Assembly (NCBI GenBank): GCA_030512295.1
Contig: JAULSR010000003.1
Location: 868,001 to 932,000, forward strand
Reading direction: 5' to 3'
Length of the DNA stretch: 64,000 nt
Origin: Bombardia bombarda
Lineage: Eukaryota; Ascomycota; Sordariomycetes; Sordariales; Lasiosphaeriaceae
Shown here piece after piece: positions 24,863 to 36,803 of the stretch (positions are counted from its first letter, which is position 1; every line of letters starts with the position of its first letter). The notes under the pieces were generated by a model. It was given only the letters and a program-made list of their open reading frames with translations, searched no databases and was not told the origin of the DNA. The position numbers and the translations under genes are program-made.

Positions 24863-27207
24863 TGTTGCCGACTGGAGTTGTAAGTATTTGGCGAAACCAT
24901 TGGGTATGCAGATTGGTAGAACTGGATATCTTTCTCGGCGGACAGGTCGCGATGTGTGGGATGTCGAACTCAGTATTCGGTGGCCAGCTAGAAAGACCTA
25001 TGAGAGAGTCAAGGGTAATGGAGGAGGTGGCAGACAGGAGGTGGACAGGAAGTAGGATGAAGCAGAGACAGTCAGTCATGGAAGGAACGGCCAAGGCATA
25101 GTAGCAATCAAAACCAAAGGCGGAAACATGGAAGTAACTTTGAACTTGAGAAGGAGCGACCTCCATCGTTGTATACACAATCCCTACTCCTCACCAGTGC
25201 TCCACACCCCAGTTCGAAGAGACGCTGCGGGAAAGACCCCGGAAGTGGCCTGTCAACCTAAATCCCCAGAACTAACCACTTAGTTCCATGTTGTTCTAGA
25301 CTCAATATCTTGATTCTCCGAGTTACTGCGAAAATTGCAACGAAACTACAGCTCAAAGCAGCATTTGACCGTGCACGTGTAGTTCATTTGGTTTCTCGGC
25401 GTGGTTTTGTGTCTTCGTGGCTGCATCGGCAACTGCACTCTAGGGCCTTTCCAGGTCCAGGCCCTGGACTTCAGGCGGCAAGCTTCCACAGTTACAGCAC
25501 ACCAGGCCTTGGGCGGTCTAGGCCCGCCTAGAATTATCGCGCCGGGCATGAGGCAGGATCTCGACACTGCTACGCTATTCATAAATCACACAAGACCCTT
25601 GCATCCCGTCATCTGTTACACGACACTGGTTAATATGAAGCAAAACTCACGGTTTCTTTCTCGCAGGGTTTCAAGCGGCAACTAACTTCCCTGCGAGGGA
25701 GAGGGACGGGCTGCATGTCGAAGTCAGCGGTCCACACCCTATCAGCCCCGCTTGAGATCACCCATCCACAAGACCTGGCAGTGTTTACCTTACATGTTTT
25801 GCCATGCTCTAATGTGCGTTGATAATTTGTATCACCGATTGTGGTAATGATCAACGCGCGGAGGATCATTGCACATATCATAACTTTTGATCCCGGAATA
25901 TGGGGTTCAACCATGGAGAGAGATCGGTGTCGATTACCTGGCTTACAACTTTGACCCGGCTTTTGAAGACCTGTGAAAAGGCTTTTCGTACTTTTCGACA
26001 GTACGATCGCAGCACAGACCCCCCCAATTCGCATACAAGCCATCCTCAAACTATTTACAACCACCGCTTTTTCAATTTTAAGGTTTTAAAAAGGTTGCAT
26101 CGCAAACCGAATGTTTACTACCTAAAATCGCTTCCTAATGATACCACATAGTATATATATAGAAATGTAGTTGTTTGAATGCATGCATTTTATGTCTTTG
26201 GGTTAGCGATGGACTTTGCGAAAAAGTGTCGGCTGAGAGATGAGGAAGTAGGTGGTGACAGCGTATTTCCTCAATACTTTCAATACATGCAAGCATTACA
26301 GTGGGTACTTTGCCAAGGTTGTAAGCCAGGTAATCGACACCGAGAGATCAAATAAACCGTCCATTAATAAGGATCAGTGACGTCATACGCTATACACCTT
26401 ACAGGTCTGGTTATCTGCGGTGTGTGTCATACTCATCGTAGTACCATACACTCAGCCACCGCCGTCAGTTCCGAGTAATGGAGAGTATTAAAGTCTGGAA
26501 ATTGTGTTATAATATTGTTACGTTTAACGTCCGGGGGCCTACACCGAGGACGGACATAGGCCGGATACTTTTTGTATGCTAGGCACGCGCTGAGCCACGT
26601 GTTTATATATTATCCGCTATTTCGGACGCTCCAAAACTTATCCCCCCTGTACAGTGACACAAGCCGCGTTCGGCTCCGGCGTAAAAAACCAGCAATTTTA
26701 GATAGATTTCTAAACCAACTTCATTTTCCTCGGACAATTTCGATGCTTCCTTTATGACTAGATATAAAACTGGGCTACTGATCACCAAGATGTGACCAAC
26801 TCTCTCACAACTCAAATCTTCAAGTAACTATCAACAGGCGCATCAGGCAATTGCAAGTACAAGTAATTTGGCCCAAACGAAGCAAACTCTGTACCAACAC
26901 GCCCAGTTTCTTTCAATTCAAGGATCCGAGAGTACCCTTCATGCGTTCCAGCACGCAACTACCATGAAGGCAAATCAACACAAAATGCCACCAGCTGGAA
27001 CCAACTAAAGCGGCGGCCATCCGAACCAGGCCTCCAAAACCTGCAAGGTAAAGAACCAAAACCCATACCAGACCCATGGAAGAACCCTATCAAACCTATA
27101 AACCCATGCTATCCTAAGAAAAATAGACCTGCAATAACCCCCAACAGCAAAACACAAAGCAATACCCTACCCAAACAGCGACAACATCAACAGTGCAACA
27201 CTTAGAA
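24863..27207. other. Intergenic, partly AT-rich, no gene seen
   Basis: About 2.3 kb. The part from 26050 to 26780 is visibly more AT-rich than its surroundings. No ORF of coding quality and no transposase motif was recognised. The rest presumably contains 3' flanks of both neighbouring genes. Confidence 0.5.
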
Positions 27208-28074
27208 CTAGCAACCCTCACAGTACCCACACCTCTCCAGATCAATCCCAAACCCCAACCCATTACCACTCCCATCACTGCCACTGCTACTCACCAAAAC
27301 CCTATGCACAACAAAGCTCAAGTCCCACACGCCCTGCCCAACAACCCCCTCTTCCTCCCCCTCAACCCCCTCCACACAACCCTCCCTAACTAGCAACACA
27401 CTCGCCCAACAACAAAGCCTCCCCTCCGCCGACGCCGCCTCCGCCTCCTCCTCGCCCAGCCCCGAAAAGTCCGCCAGCAGACACCGCGAATACACCCACT
27501 CGTCGTCGTCGTCGAAATGCGGCCGGACCGACGCGCCGCTCCCGAGCGGAAGGGTCAGGTGCTCTGAGGACAGAAACGTCTGCACGGTCGATCGCGGGAG
27601 CGCGACGCGCTCGAGCTTGTTGTTGCTGTCGTTGAAGGGTGACGACGGGACCTCGTCGAAGCGGGTGATGTCGAGCTTGCAGTGCGAGATGTGGATGAAG
27701 GGCGTTGTGGCCACGGCGGCGGTGTGGGTGGGCGAGGGCTGTTGCTGCTTGTTCTGGCGGGGGTCGGCGGGCCAGGTGGCGACTAGGAGACTGGAGGGGG
27801 GTGGGGAGGAGGCGTGCCATGTGGCGGTTTGGGAGAGGGCGGTTTGGGCGGAGATGATGCTGAAGTTGGTGTTGTTGGTGTCGTTGTTGGGAGACGGTGT
27901 GGAGGGTTGGTCTGGTTGTTGTTGATGTTGTTGTTGTTGTTGCCGTGCTTCTGCCATGTTGATGTCTGACATGGGGTCGAGTGCGTAGTGGAGAGAAAGC
28001 AGGGTGTGGTCTGGTGGGGAGGAGTTGCTGATAAGCAGATTCGGGAATGGATAATATAGGGCTGTGGTGGTCAT
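27208..28074 (-). CDS. Hypothetical protein, Gln-rich segment
   Basis: First true ATG is at 28074 (MTTTALYYPFPNLLISNSS); the longer open frame above it starts only at a GTG. The reading is 288 residues, with a Gln-rich run (ARQQQQQHQQQPDQ) near residue 45, a Ser/Pro/Thr region and then a more ordered part (PFIHISHCKLDITRFDEVPSS, SEHLTLPLGSGASVRPHFDDDD, VYSRCLLADFSGLGEEEAEA). The end (SSSGSDGSGNGLGFGI) looks unstructured. I recognise no family. The continuous frame, GC-rich third positions and ordered middle favour a real gene. No intron is needed. Confidence 0.5.
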   Translation of the reverse strand: MTTTALYYPFPNLLISNSSPPDHTLLSLHYALDPMSDINMAEARQQQQQHQQQPDQPSTPSPNNDTNNTNFSIISAQTALSQTATWHASSPPPSSLLVATWPADPRQNKQQQPSPTHTAAVATTPFIHISHCKLDITRFDEVPSSPFNDSNNKLERVALPRSTVQTFLSSEHLTLPLGSGASVRPHFDDDDEWVYSRCLLADFSGLGEEEAEAASAEGRLCCWASVLLVREGCVEGVEGEEEGVVGQGVWDLSFVVHRVLVSSSGSDGSGNGLGFGIDLERCGYCEGC

Positions 28075-30924
28075 GGCTGATTGCTTGGGGGGTATGCGGT
28101 GCTGAGCTGAATAGGAGTTGGTCTTGGCTCGAAATGTCTGAGTTCTCGACGGCTGAGTGCGAGGACAGGTGGGGAGATATACGACGAGGGCGAGAAAGAT
28201 AAAGGCGACAATGCAGATGACGAGATAATCTCCAGACTTATCAGAACAAGGGTCCGGACAGGAAGGAGCGGAGGTCCAGATGCTCAAATATATTACCACT
28301 TCTGCTTCGTCAGGGGGTCCGAGCGTATGTGCATGGTATCGAGCGGGGGGGGGGGGGGGGAAGAGAGGGGCCACCTCACTCAGAGTCTGTCATTAATGCT
28401 CGGGGTGGCTGGAGCTGCATGAATTGCGACCTCTCGAGTCCAATCAGGGACTAGCTCACTTTGCCCGACGACATGGTCTTGGTAAGAAAGCATCGGGGCT
28501 AGACTTGAAGTGAAGTTAGATTCAAGGAGCTAGGACTTGGGACTAGGGAAGGAGACTGGGATCAAAAAGCTAGGACCTTCAGTGTAATTACACACAGACC
28601 GTGTTGCTCCACAGCAAGCTCGGGATGGATTCACACGAGTTGTGAAGACATGGACGTCGCCGATGGCGTTATCTACCAATCAGCATGGCGGTTGCAAATA
28701 TTTCAAACCACCCGCAAGCGCAGGATTTCCAAGTGAGCACTCCACAGTGTGAGAAAAGGATTGGAAAACCGCCCAAGCCTCGTCCAGAACCCCCACTAGC
28801 GTAAGCCAGGCCCCAGTCATTCGGGCCTGATTGTTTTGCTGGTGGATGTGGCCAGGCGCGCGCGCAAAAATGGAAAGAAAGAAGCAAAATTCCTCGATTG
28901 CTTCCAGGTGCGGGCGGCTGGCTCATCAGGCGTGGGGCGTGAGAATGCAGGGGGGCGGAGAAGACAAGTCCCGGCAGTCTGGACGACAGCACCCCACCGC
29001 AGGACGATCGGCTTGGGTCTGGTTGGCCCAATGAACGAACAAGACATTTTGCGGGGACGGGAATTGGGTGGACGGATCAGGCCCTCCGCACCTGTAATCC
29101 GGGAAATGACTGCTGTAGTCCGTCTTCGTCAGGGCTGTCATATCGCCTATCTGTTCAATGCTTTGGCGCCTCTCTAAAGAAAGAAGCAAAAAGAAATTAA
29201 CACAAAAGCGACCCGTTTCGTCGACCGGCGGTGTGCGTGCTTGCCTGCCTGTGCATGCGCAATGAGGGGGAACCAAATATCGAGACCATTGCCAAGAGCT
29301 GGGAAAACGACGCCTTGGACGATTCAGGAGGCGGGCGCTCCTTCGCTTCCATGTCAGACATGGGGGTGCAGTTGTGGTTCACACCGGTTGTACAGTACAG
29401 GATCCGTACCACATTACACAACGTCGCTTGCGATTGACAGTCAGCTCGGATGCAGTGTCTTTTGTTGCAGACATGGAAATTAGATTAATGTCATGGCCGA
29501 TGTTGCCCTCAACCAACAGTCGTCTGTTGTTTCGGCTAGTGCAAGAGCAAAAAACCGGATTTCATCTTCATTCTCACCGAGCTCTGCCTTAGTTTCGTCT
29601 TGTCGACCCGTGGGGTGAAGCAACCGGTGAAGGGGAGTGGGTAATGGTGGAGTGGGATCCGTGCTCCACCCACGCCGCCGACCACCATCACCACCACCAC
29701 TACAACGCCTCATGAAAATCCTATCGATACATACTGTGTAGAGAATATTTGGGGGTCGCAAGGACCCCTGTTACTAGCCACGGCCCGCAGTAAAGCGTCG
29801 CTTTATCCGGTCCGAACTCGATGCACGACGATCGATTGAACCAACCAACAGCCCCAGCCTACACAAAGCCCAAGACTGGGGCTGACACGGCTAATGTCGG
29901 GTCAGAAGCGAAAAAAGCAAAGAGCTTGTCACACCATGCCATACGTTGCCCACGCGGCTACCGTAGCCATTACATGGAAGTCACCAGGGGTCCTAGGAGG
30001 AAGGGTAGGGAACGCCAGGCACAGACATAGATGGGAGACTAGAAAGTAGTAGTCTTGTTGCCTCCAGTCTGATTTGTTACATTCCAATTTCGAGAAATAA
30101 TCATGGTCGCCTTCTGTGACTGACAATCACCGAGAGCCCGGATGGCGGTCTGGTGTTGGAGGACTCCACATCCTTACTTACTATCCTCCGCTTTCCGCTC
30201 CAATAAGCGTTAAGACAGTTTCAAGTGAGCTTGTGGTTGGAGAAGCCGGTGATTATCGAGATGCAGTGTTGCTGAAATAAACAATTTGGGATAGTTTGAG
30301 AATGATGAGCGTGATATGCGCTTTGGGTGTGTAGAATGGCGATTTTCGCAAGTATTACCACTCTGGGTAATGTAGTCCGATAGCTTAAGACAGTTAGACT
30401 AAGGTACGAGTAGATCTACTGTGTACTCAGACGTCCAGTCGCCAGTTGCTACCGAACGAACCAACAAGTGGTTTTCATTACCTAGGCTGTTACCATCTTC
30501 CTTAGAGGGACTACAACAACAAAAACAACAATACGTCAAGCTTCAAAAGCGTGTGCTTCATATCCCCCTCTGAATGAAGCAGAGACTATTCTCTAAAACT
30601 AGGATGAAGAATAACACATAATTCTATTGATACCTACCCACTATTCTAATACATATACTTATGCGTAAAGTCCCCTCGATCTCAAAGGTTTTCAGCAGAA
30701 AGCATTTCTGGAAGTTTATGGTTAGCGCCAGAAAATACTTTAATGAAATAAATCAACGTCCAATGTAACTATCACTCTGCGAGCGCTCCCTTGATTTGAG
30801 TTTTCGCTGTTGGGGCAGACACTCTAAACGTTATGGGAGCAACGTCACGGAGTATTTTTATTATGTATTATATTATGAATAAGACGTATTACCAAACACC
30901 CGAACGCCTCTCACATGTCACTAC
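28075..30924. other. Intergenic, about 2.8 kb, no gene seen
   Basis: Contains a run of 16 G at 28345-28360, upstream of the hypothetical gene. Several short ORFs on both strands lack domains or splice support. No RNA gene was recognised. Confidence 0.5.
28345..28360. repeat. Poly-G tract, 16 nt
   Basis: Sixteen consecutive G on the plus strand, about 270 bp upstream of the minus-strand ATG at 28074. Confidence 0.9.
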
Positions 30925-31833
30925 TACAACTCAACATTCCTTGTTTCAGCAGATGTCTGATAGATTACAGGGTCACCAGGAACCCCGACCGGTCGTTCTT
31001 CCACAGGCACCTCCACAGGCTTGCCGTCCCACTTCACCTCCACCCCTGGAGTTGCCGCGTGACTTTTGTGTGTTTGCTTTTGTTCCTCCTCATCCTCCAC
31101 CACCACAGCCCGACCAGAACTAGTACGCCAATGATCACCACCGGAATTGCAACTGCGGCCGTTGGCATAGCACTGCCAGACTGCACTGTAGTAGTAGTAT
31201 ATATACTCTGGGGAAACCGTAGGAGTCGTCTATGGAGAAACCGTAGTACTGCTCGTCGCTGATGGTGTCGCGGTGCTCGTTGCAGTGCTCGTCTCGGTGC
31301 TCATCTCGATGCTCGTCTCGCTGCTCATCTCGATGCTCGTCTCGCTGCTCGACGCACTGCTAGAAGACGAAACTGGATCGAGGGGGATAAACACGGAACT
31401 TTATCGAGTCAGATCTAGGAATGTTAGTCCCTTCCCCCGAGCTCAATTTTTCTTGGTCAGAGGAATTGTAGGCCCTCGAGGGGTAGAAGAAGTACTAGTT
31501 GGAGCGGGTGGTGTCGAAGTCGTATGTGTCGACTTTCCATTTAAAACTTGTTGGCAGGGGATTGCTGTCATTCTCTGGTTCTGTGTTAAATACCTGCTTG
31601 TTGAAATAGGGGCGGTGGCGGGGGTGACGAAACAAGCGAGCATACATACGGAAGACAGTCTCGCCTGGCCGAGCGCTCATTCTCTCCGGATCCTCCTGCC
31701 ACATGCGGATGTTGATGACGTCGAAGTTGCCTGTCCAATCGACTTCCTGCTCCGATCCGATTACCCAGATCAGGTCAATTCCGGGCGTCGTGACGGGGTT
31801 CAGGAATTCTCCGTCCATAATAACGTCGCCCAT
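30925..31833 (-). pseudogene. Ser/Thr-rich single-pass membrane protein, frames broken
   Basis: The N-terminal part (31833 down) reads FLNPVTTPGIDLIWVIGSEQ then EVDWTGNFDVINIRMWQED. This resembles the Kre9/KNH-like or related beta-sandwich module at the start of many fungal wall-associated proteins. It leads to a likely donor (CGG|GTATGT near 31650). A Ser/Thr-rich stalk (repeats of SSETSIEM, 31261-31375) follows, then a membrane helix (AAVAIPVVIIGVLVLVGLWW) with a basic stop-transfer RMRR near 31100. A short cytoplasmic tail ends VIYQTSAETRNVEL at 30925. The tail is one base out of frame with the helix; an extra base in T4 at 31074-31077 would join them. An in-frame stop also interrupts the stalk. 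No signal peptide exon was resolved. It is either a pseudogene or an intact gene with sequence errors. Confidence 0.45.
31300..31347. repeat. 24-bp tandem repeat, two copies
   Basis: Unit CTCATCTCGATGCTCG followed by TCTCGCTG, twice in tandem, with diverged flanking copies. On the minus strand it encodes the Ser/Thr stalk of the membrane protein. Confidence 0.85.
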
Positions 31834-33922
31834 GGCAATGTGGTCAGTAATCGAAGCGGTTTATATTAGGTAATTACCGTGCAATAAGCGTTTTCCTTAC
31901 CTGCTGGATAAATGCTAATCGTTAGGGTTATAAATGTGGTAGGTGTTCTAGACTTGAATTTTAAGGCTGGCATGCATGCAGCCGGAGGGTGGGTTGCAAC
32001 CAAGACTTCCACCACGGTGAGGCGTAGCTTGGGAGGCTTGCAGGAGCGTCGGAATCGACCCAATGATCAAGAGATAATCAAACGTTTGGTGCGGAGTCGA
32101 GCTCAGCCCAGCGCAATATTGCGTCAATATTTACAATGTCCGAAAATTTACTTCGAGGATGATAAGAGAAGCAACACACACGGATTCAGTGGGCAAGATA
32201 ACAGTCAGCATTATGAGTAGTTTGCATTGGACAAGTAAAATTCCCATCTTGATTCGGTGGCTTGTCTTGGCACTCATCCAGAAAAGCGAATGCGCCTCGA
32301 GAAAAGGAAAAAAGCCGGGTGATGCTATTGGAACACGCAGCCTCGCCTGAACGCTGTAGGAGTCTAGACCGTTGGCCGGGACATAAGTTTTGTAGGTGTG
32401 TAATATGTCTCTCGTTCTCTAGATGAATTCCTAGCACGACATCAGTAGCCTTCTTTTAGGAAGCCCAATACGAGAACTGGTGGGTGAGCGAATCCTTGGC
32501 ACTTGAGAGAAAAAGTAGCGGGATGTATAATGGGATGCTGGTGAGGGGGGATCGTAGCATGTTCCATAATGAGATTGTCAGAGATTCGCGGGATTTGTGA
32601 GGCGTAGGTTGAGGATTATAGGCTGGGCCTAGAGAGCGCAAATGACTGGATTGGGAAGATAACTCGGAAGAATCCAAGACGAAACTATCTCGGCGGGCAG
32701 GAAACTGGACCTGAATCTGTAGAAAGTGGGGAGGTGACCACCTTTGTGCAACGTCAGGGCCAATGCGGGTCTGGGTCTGCATATAGTGACGATTTGCGGT
32801 GTCTTCTTGCGTGGTAACAGATTGGTTATGGCAGGGATGAGATATAAGACGTTGAAGTCTCCTCTCCCTGTCGGGAAACTCAGCAACATGCCAGTCCTTA
32901 GTCGGATCATCTCGGCTGACCATCATCGAGGCCCTGACAAGCCCAAGCGTCAGTATAAACTCGGACAACATCCTCAAAGGCTTAAGCCCCAAACACCGTC
33001 ACGTACACCGACATTTGGCCGGGAGGTTGGGTACCGTGGACGGAATTTAACTACCAAACTCTAGCACAAATCTTCCGAGATGAACTCATAAGGGAATGCC
33101 GTGACTCGTCGGTTCCGCGGTCTTTACTGGCAGACTTGATTTTGCACAACGAACCATACGATTCATAAGGTCAACTATGCGCTTATCGAGCGGGACGGAG
33201 CACCCCATCTCGGACGGGGAAGCCGGGCTAGGAGCTGCGCCGACTGTGCTACCATGTCAGCGCAACACCATGACTGGAATGACAACTTGGTCGACTTCCT
33301 TCCGAGTCATGGCCTTCTTGGCTAGAGGACGGCTTCATCATCACTGAAACCGGCCTCGTCGCCGAACGCATCACTTGGGAACCTCGTTGTGCAAATTTAA
33401 TGAGGATTCGGGTGGCGAGACGCATGAAATGAGAAATACGGTATTGGGAAGACGCGAAAACGAATATTTGCACTTGCGATTGCGTGACCAAGCGGCAGAA
33501 TCTGTTTTGGAAGACAAACTAGCAGGAGCTATGAATACGGAACGGAAGGTCGCATAAGTACTGGTCCCTTCCCAATTGTTAACGGGCGGCCCCCCCCCCC
33601 CCCCCCCCCCGGAGAATTTGGCTGGAGAAAATAAGCTCCACTAACGGCAACGGTATTAAGGTACTTGCCTGGGAACAAACGAGACAGAGGCACCATAGTT
33701 ATCATGGTCGCTCTTTCTCTAGACCTTAGTTCTAGTTGCTATATGACCTCATTATGGTCCTGTCAGCTATGTAGGCAATAACCTACCCACCTTACGCAAT
33801 ACGATGCAATACCCAAGCAGAAATGCATCTTGCCAATCCTCTCCCCTACTCTGCTCCGTAGCTCACACTGGCACACACACACTGGGTGACACTCACACCG
33901 ACACACCCACTTACTCATCCAC
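31834..33922. other. Intergenic, about 2.1 kb
   Basis: Holds a poly-C tract (33590-33610) and a 178-residue minus-strand open frame (32456-32992) with no recognised domain. That frame lacks splice or homology support, so I leave it uncalled. No other feature was recognised. Confidence 0.45.
33590..33610. repeat. Poly-C tract, 21 nt
   Basis: Twenty-one consecutive C on the plus strand. Confidence 0.9.
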
Positions 33923-34408
33923 TCAATTCCCAGGTACAATCGGATCGCATGTGAATTGATACGACGACCAAACCACGTCAATAGCATTACCACACCCTGA
34001 ACCCTTCTTGATCGACTCCCTGATCCCCTCGCAGTGGATTTCACTGTACACAAAGACTATATACATCAGGTTCGTCAGCCAACCATTCATTACAGTGCAC
34101 GTAGATCCGGCAAGCAGAGTTGGGGTAATTCACTTACAAGTACAGCCATCAACAACATTCGTTAGATTCACGGCCTTGACAATGTCGCCAAAGTTTTTGC
34201 ACGTGTCCAGTCCGGACTCAGTGACCGTGCCGACGCCCAGGTTCTGCGCCGAACAGCCAGGCTCGCCCCAGACGCGGTAGTCGCCGACGTAAGGGTCGCT
34301 GCGGGTCACCTTTGCGAATCCGTCGGAGCGGAAAGTCGAGGTGGCATGTGAGCCAATGGCCATAGTAACCATGGAGATAAGAGTGGCGATGGAGGTTGTG
34401 AAGTGCAT
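33923..34408 (-). CDS. Small secreted cysteine-rich protein
   Basis: Two exons (34408-34138, 34056-33923) joined by an 81-bp intron with GTAAGTG donor and TATATAG acceptor; the total is 134 residues with consistent phase. MHFTTSIATLISMVTMAIGSHA is a good signal peptide. The mature part has six cysteines: GEPGC, LDTC, VDGC (exon 1), and EIHC, GSGC, QFTC (exon 2), enough for three disulphides. It has no enzyme motif. Size, secretion and cysteine count match the broad class of small secreted fungal proteins, some of which act as effectors or antimicrobial proteins. Function is not deducible from sequence. Neighbouring 2-kb and 1.3-kb gaps place it in a gene-sparse area. Confidence 0.75.
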
Positions 34409-35684
34409 GATGGCTGGATATTTGGTGTGAAATTAAATATTATCGAAGAATAATAGCTGATATGGAAATGCAGAAGCGATGAGTGAGAATGCATTCAGTT
34501 CCAAGCTAGGTTGACCTACTATCCATTGTTTTGTTCCCATCCTGACGCCAGTCCAGCTTCTTTGTTACCCAGCGACGATCGGTCCCATCACCAAGTGGGT
34601 CGCATGTGTACATCCCCATCCCATGACTGCGTGCGTCAAGTCATGGCACGCGCAATCGGACTGCGTTTAGGTTTCCCAATTGTGGATACTGGTTAACAGT
34701 ACGAGCGCAAGTAACCCGCACTTGCACTTTCCGCGCGTGCTGATCGTTGCAGTCCCAGCCTGTTGCTGTCTCCCGTGAAACAAAACACAAAAACTGGACC
34801 TGCTGATCTGCCATTCTGTATATTCGAGCTAGCCGGCCTATCCGTTTCAGTGTTGAACACGAGGAAGTTCCGATGTTGGTTGTACAAGTTTGTGATGATA
34901 GATTGGGACTGAGGGTAGAAAATAGAAACAACGTTGTGTCGGGAGCCAACTGTTGACCGCTGATGATGGCCAGATGCGTCCCATGACTATGAGGGCATCA
35001 TCGTGCATAATGTATACGAGCTTTAAGCAAGTTGATCGTACCGTGGGGGTTGCACTGCGTATTTTAAGGTCGTATTGCATGCGGTTCAGCCCTTGGGATC
35101 TGTGTTGCAGAAGGCGGCAATCATGTCAAGATGCATGTATCACCAACTTGATGATAACAACGCGCGGCGTATACGAGGTGGGCAAGGAATGGTAGAATGC
35201 ATCGCAGCCTTTAACGTTGCATGATCCGTGTGAGATGAAAAATGGTCGTAGACGATTGGCAGAATCGTCGGATTTGTCGATCTCTTCGCCCTGGTCCTCG
35301 CAAAGCATGTCTTCTTATAAAGTAATTAATAGATATTGTAGTACCGATTTTAGACAACCAATTTGTGAACATGCTGGGTTTTCGTCAGACGTCAACCTCC
35401 ACTCTGGCAGAATCCCAACTTGTCAACAGCATCTGAGGTAAACCTGATCGGTGATATTACACATCTTTCCATATTTCGAGATTATAAATCTAGGTGGTGT
35501 TTTAAATATTGGACTACTACTTGCGGGCCGCGACTGGCTTTTGGGGTTGACCGTCTGCGTCTAGTTCCAGCAATGGCGGACAACCTGTCTCGCACCTTCC
35601 ACCTAGAGCGAGGAATACTATGGTGAAGAACACTACGAGGACGAGCAGTATGGGCCGACGAAGATATCTCCCACAAAAATGGGC
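34409..35684. other. Intergenic, about 1.3 kb
   Basis: Promoter side of the small secreted protein and the 3' side of the GH43 remnant. No other feature was recognised. Confidence 0.5.
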
Positions 35685-36135
35685 AGTTACGCCAAAGGGT
35701 GTGTCCTGCGCGAGGTAGGGGCCCGTGATGTTGGGCGCGGTGGCAGTGCCGATACAATGATAAGGGCTGCCGGTGAGGACGCCGGAGTAGTAGGTAGCAC
35801 GAAGGAGTCGGAGTGGGAGATGTAGCGCACGTCGGGGGCCTAGATGTCGGGGCGGGTCGGGTTGACCCATGCGCCGGGGTGCGGGAGGAGGTCGAGGTGG
35901 GGGAGAAGGGTCTAGGGGGAGTGGGGGTCGTGGCGGGCGGTGGTAGCGGCTTGGACGTTGCGGTTGTTGCTGGGGATGTGAAGGCTTACTAGGTTGAGGT
36001 GTGCGGGTCGAGGGTGATGGAGGGGTCGTGGAAGTCAGTGTTGTTGAGGGTGGGTTTGGGGTGGGCGAGGCTAGGTGGGATGGTGGAGGTGGTGAGGACG
36101 GCTGTGATGGCGTGGGTGAGGCGGGTGGAGTGCAT
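35685..36135 (-). pseudogene. GH43 glycoside hydrolase pseudogene
   Basis: Starts at the ATG at 36135 (MHSTRLTHAITAVLTTS, signal-like). It continues as NTDFHDPSITLDPHTST, then in shifted frames LLPHPGAWVNPTRPDI, APDVRYISHSDSFVL, HCIGTATAPNITGPY and AQDTPFG. This is the N-terminal half of a family 43 beta-propeller (arabinanase/arabinofuranosidase type): DP catalytic-base region, GPY strand. Lesions include adjacent stops in place of an expected YY (TAG TAA after DPHTST), frame changes (one fits a missing C in a C4 run at 35982-35985), and TAG at 35842-35840 and 35914-35912 where Trp is expected. After DTPFG (about 35690) the homology stops, and the catalytic-acid half is missing. Clearly non-functional as given. 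Confidence 0.75.
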
Positions 36136-36803
36136 TTTGGTGGTTGGGAGTGGGGAGGTGCTTCAATAACGGGAGCATGTATTGGCGGTGGTGGGAAGGG
36201 TGGGATAGTTGATGGGGAAATGTGTGATAAAAGGTGTATGAGAGTGCAAAATGTGTGTGAATGTGTTGGTATGTGTTGGGCCACAGCGATCTCTGCAGTA
36301 CATGGATCGCAGAGCTCCACGTGCCGGCTCAGTGAGGTTATTCAGACTGTTACGTTTACCTTGAATGATGAGCACGGGATGAATTCCTGTTTGCATGTTA
36401 GGAGTCAAGGGTGGTACAAGTAAACATACCCTCTGGCACGCCCTAAACTCAATCCTTCTCATCTGATAAATACCCTCTTCACTCCCCAGGAAACATCCCC
36501 TCGGGTCATCAGGTACATGGGCGCCATGTAGTACATAGTCCGGACATGTATGACAGGAGGGTCTTTCCTTGAAGGATGGGATTAAGGATGGGATTAAGCA
36601 AGTCATTACGTACTGAGTTTGATCATGCGGGGTTTTAAGATTTGATTTTTTTCTGTCGTCATCTGTTTGGAGATTATGCTGGTGGTAATTTCTAAAACCT
36701 CCCAAATCAGTACCCAGAAGAGACATGCACGCTCTCAATCGAAAAAACCAAAACAGAAACCAACAAACCATCTTCCCACCACTCACCATCATGCCCCATC
36801 GAA
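36136..36803. other. Intergenic, no gene seen
   Basis: About 670 bp. Contains a 12-bp direct duplication (AAGGATGGGATT, twice at about 36571-36596). No other feature was recognised. Confidence 0.5.

Noticed and set aside
24297..25178. 293-residue minus-strand ORF overlapping the bHLH gene
   Set aside because: It is the antisense shadow of the bHLH coding region, rich in Cys/Ser/Pro with no domain.
32456..32992. 178-residue minus-strand ORF
   Set aside because: No recognisable domain, composition like non-coding sequence, and overlapping ORFs of similar length in other frames.
35517..36320. 267-residue Pro-rich minus-strand ORF
   Set aside because: Most of it is an off-frame reading of the GH43 pseudogene; only the short HCIGTATAPNITGPY stretch is in the true frame.
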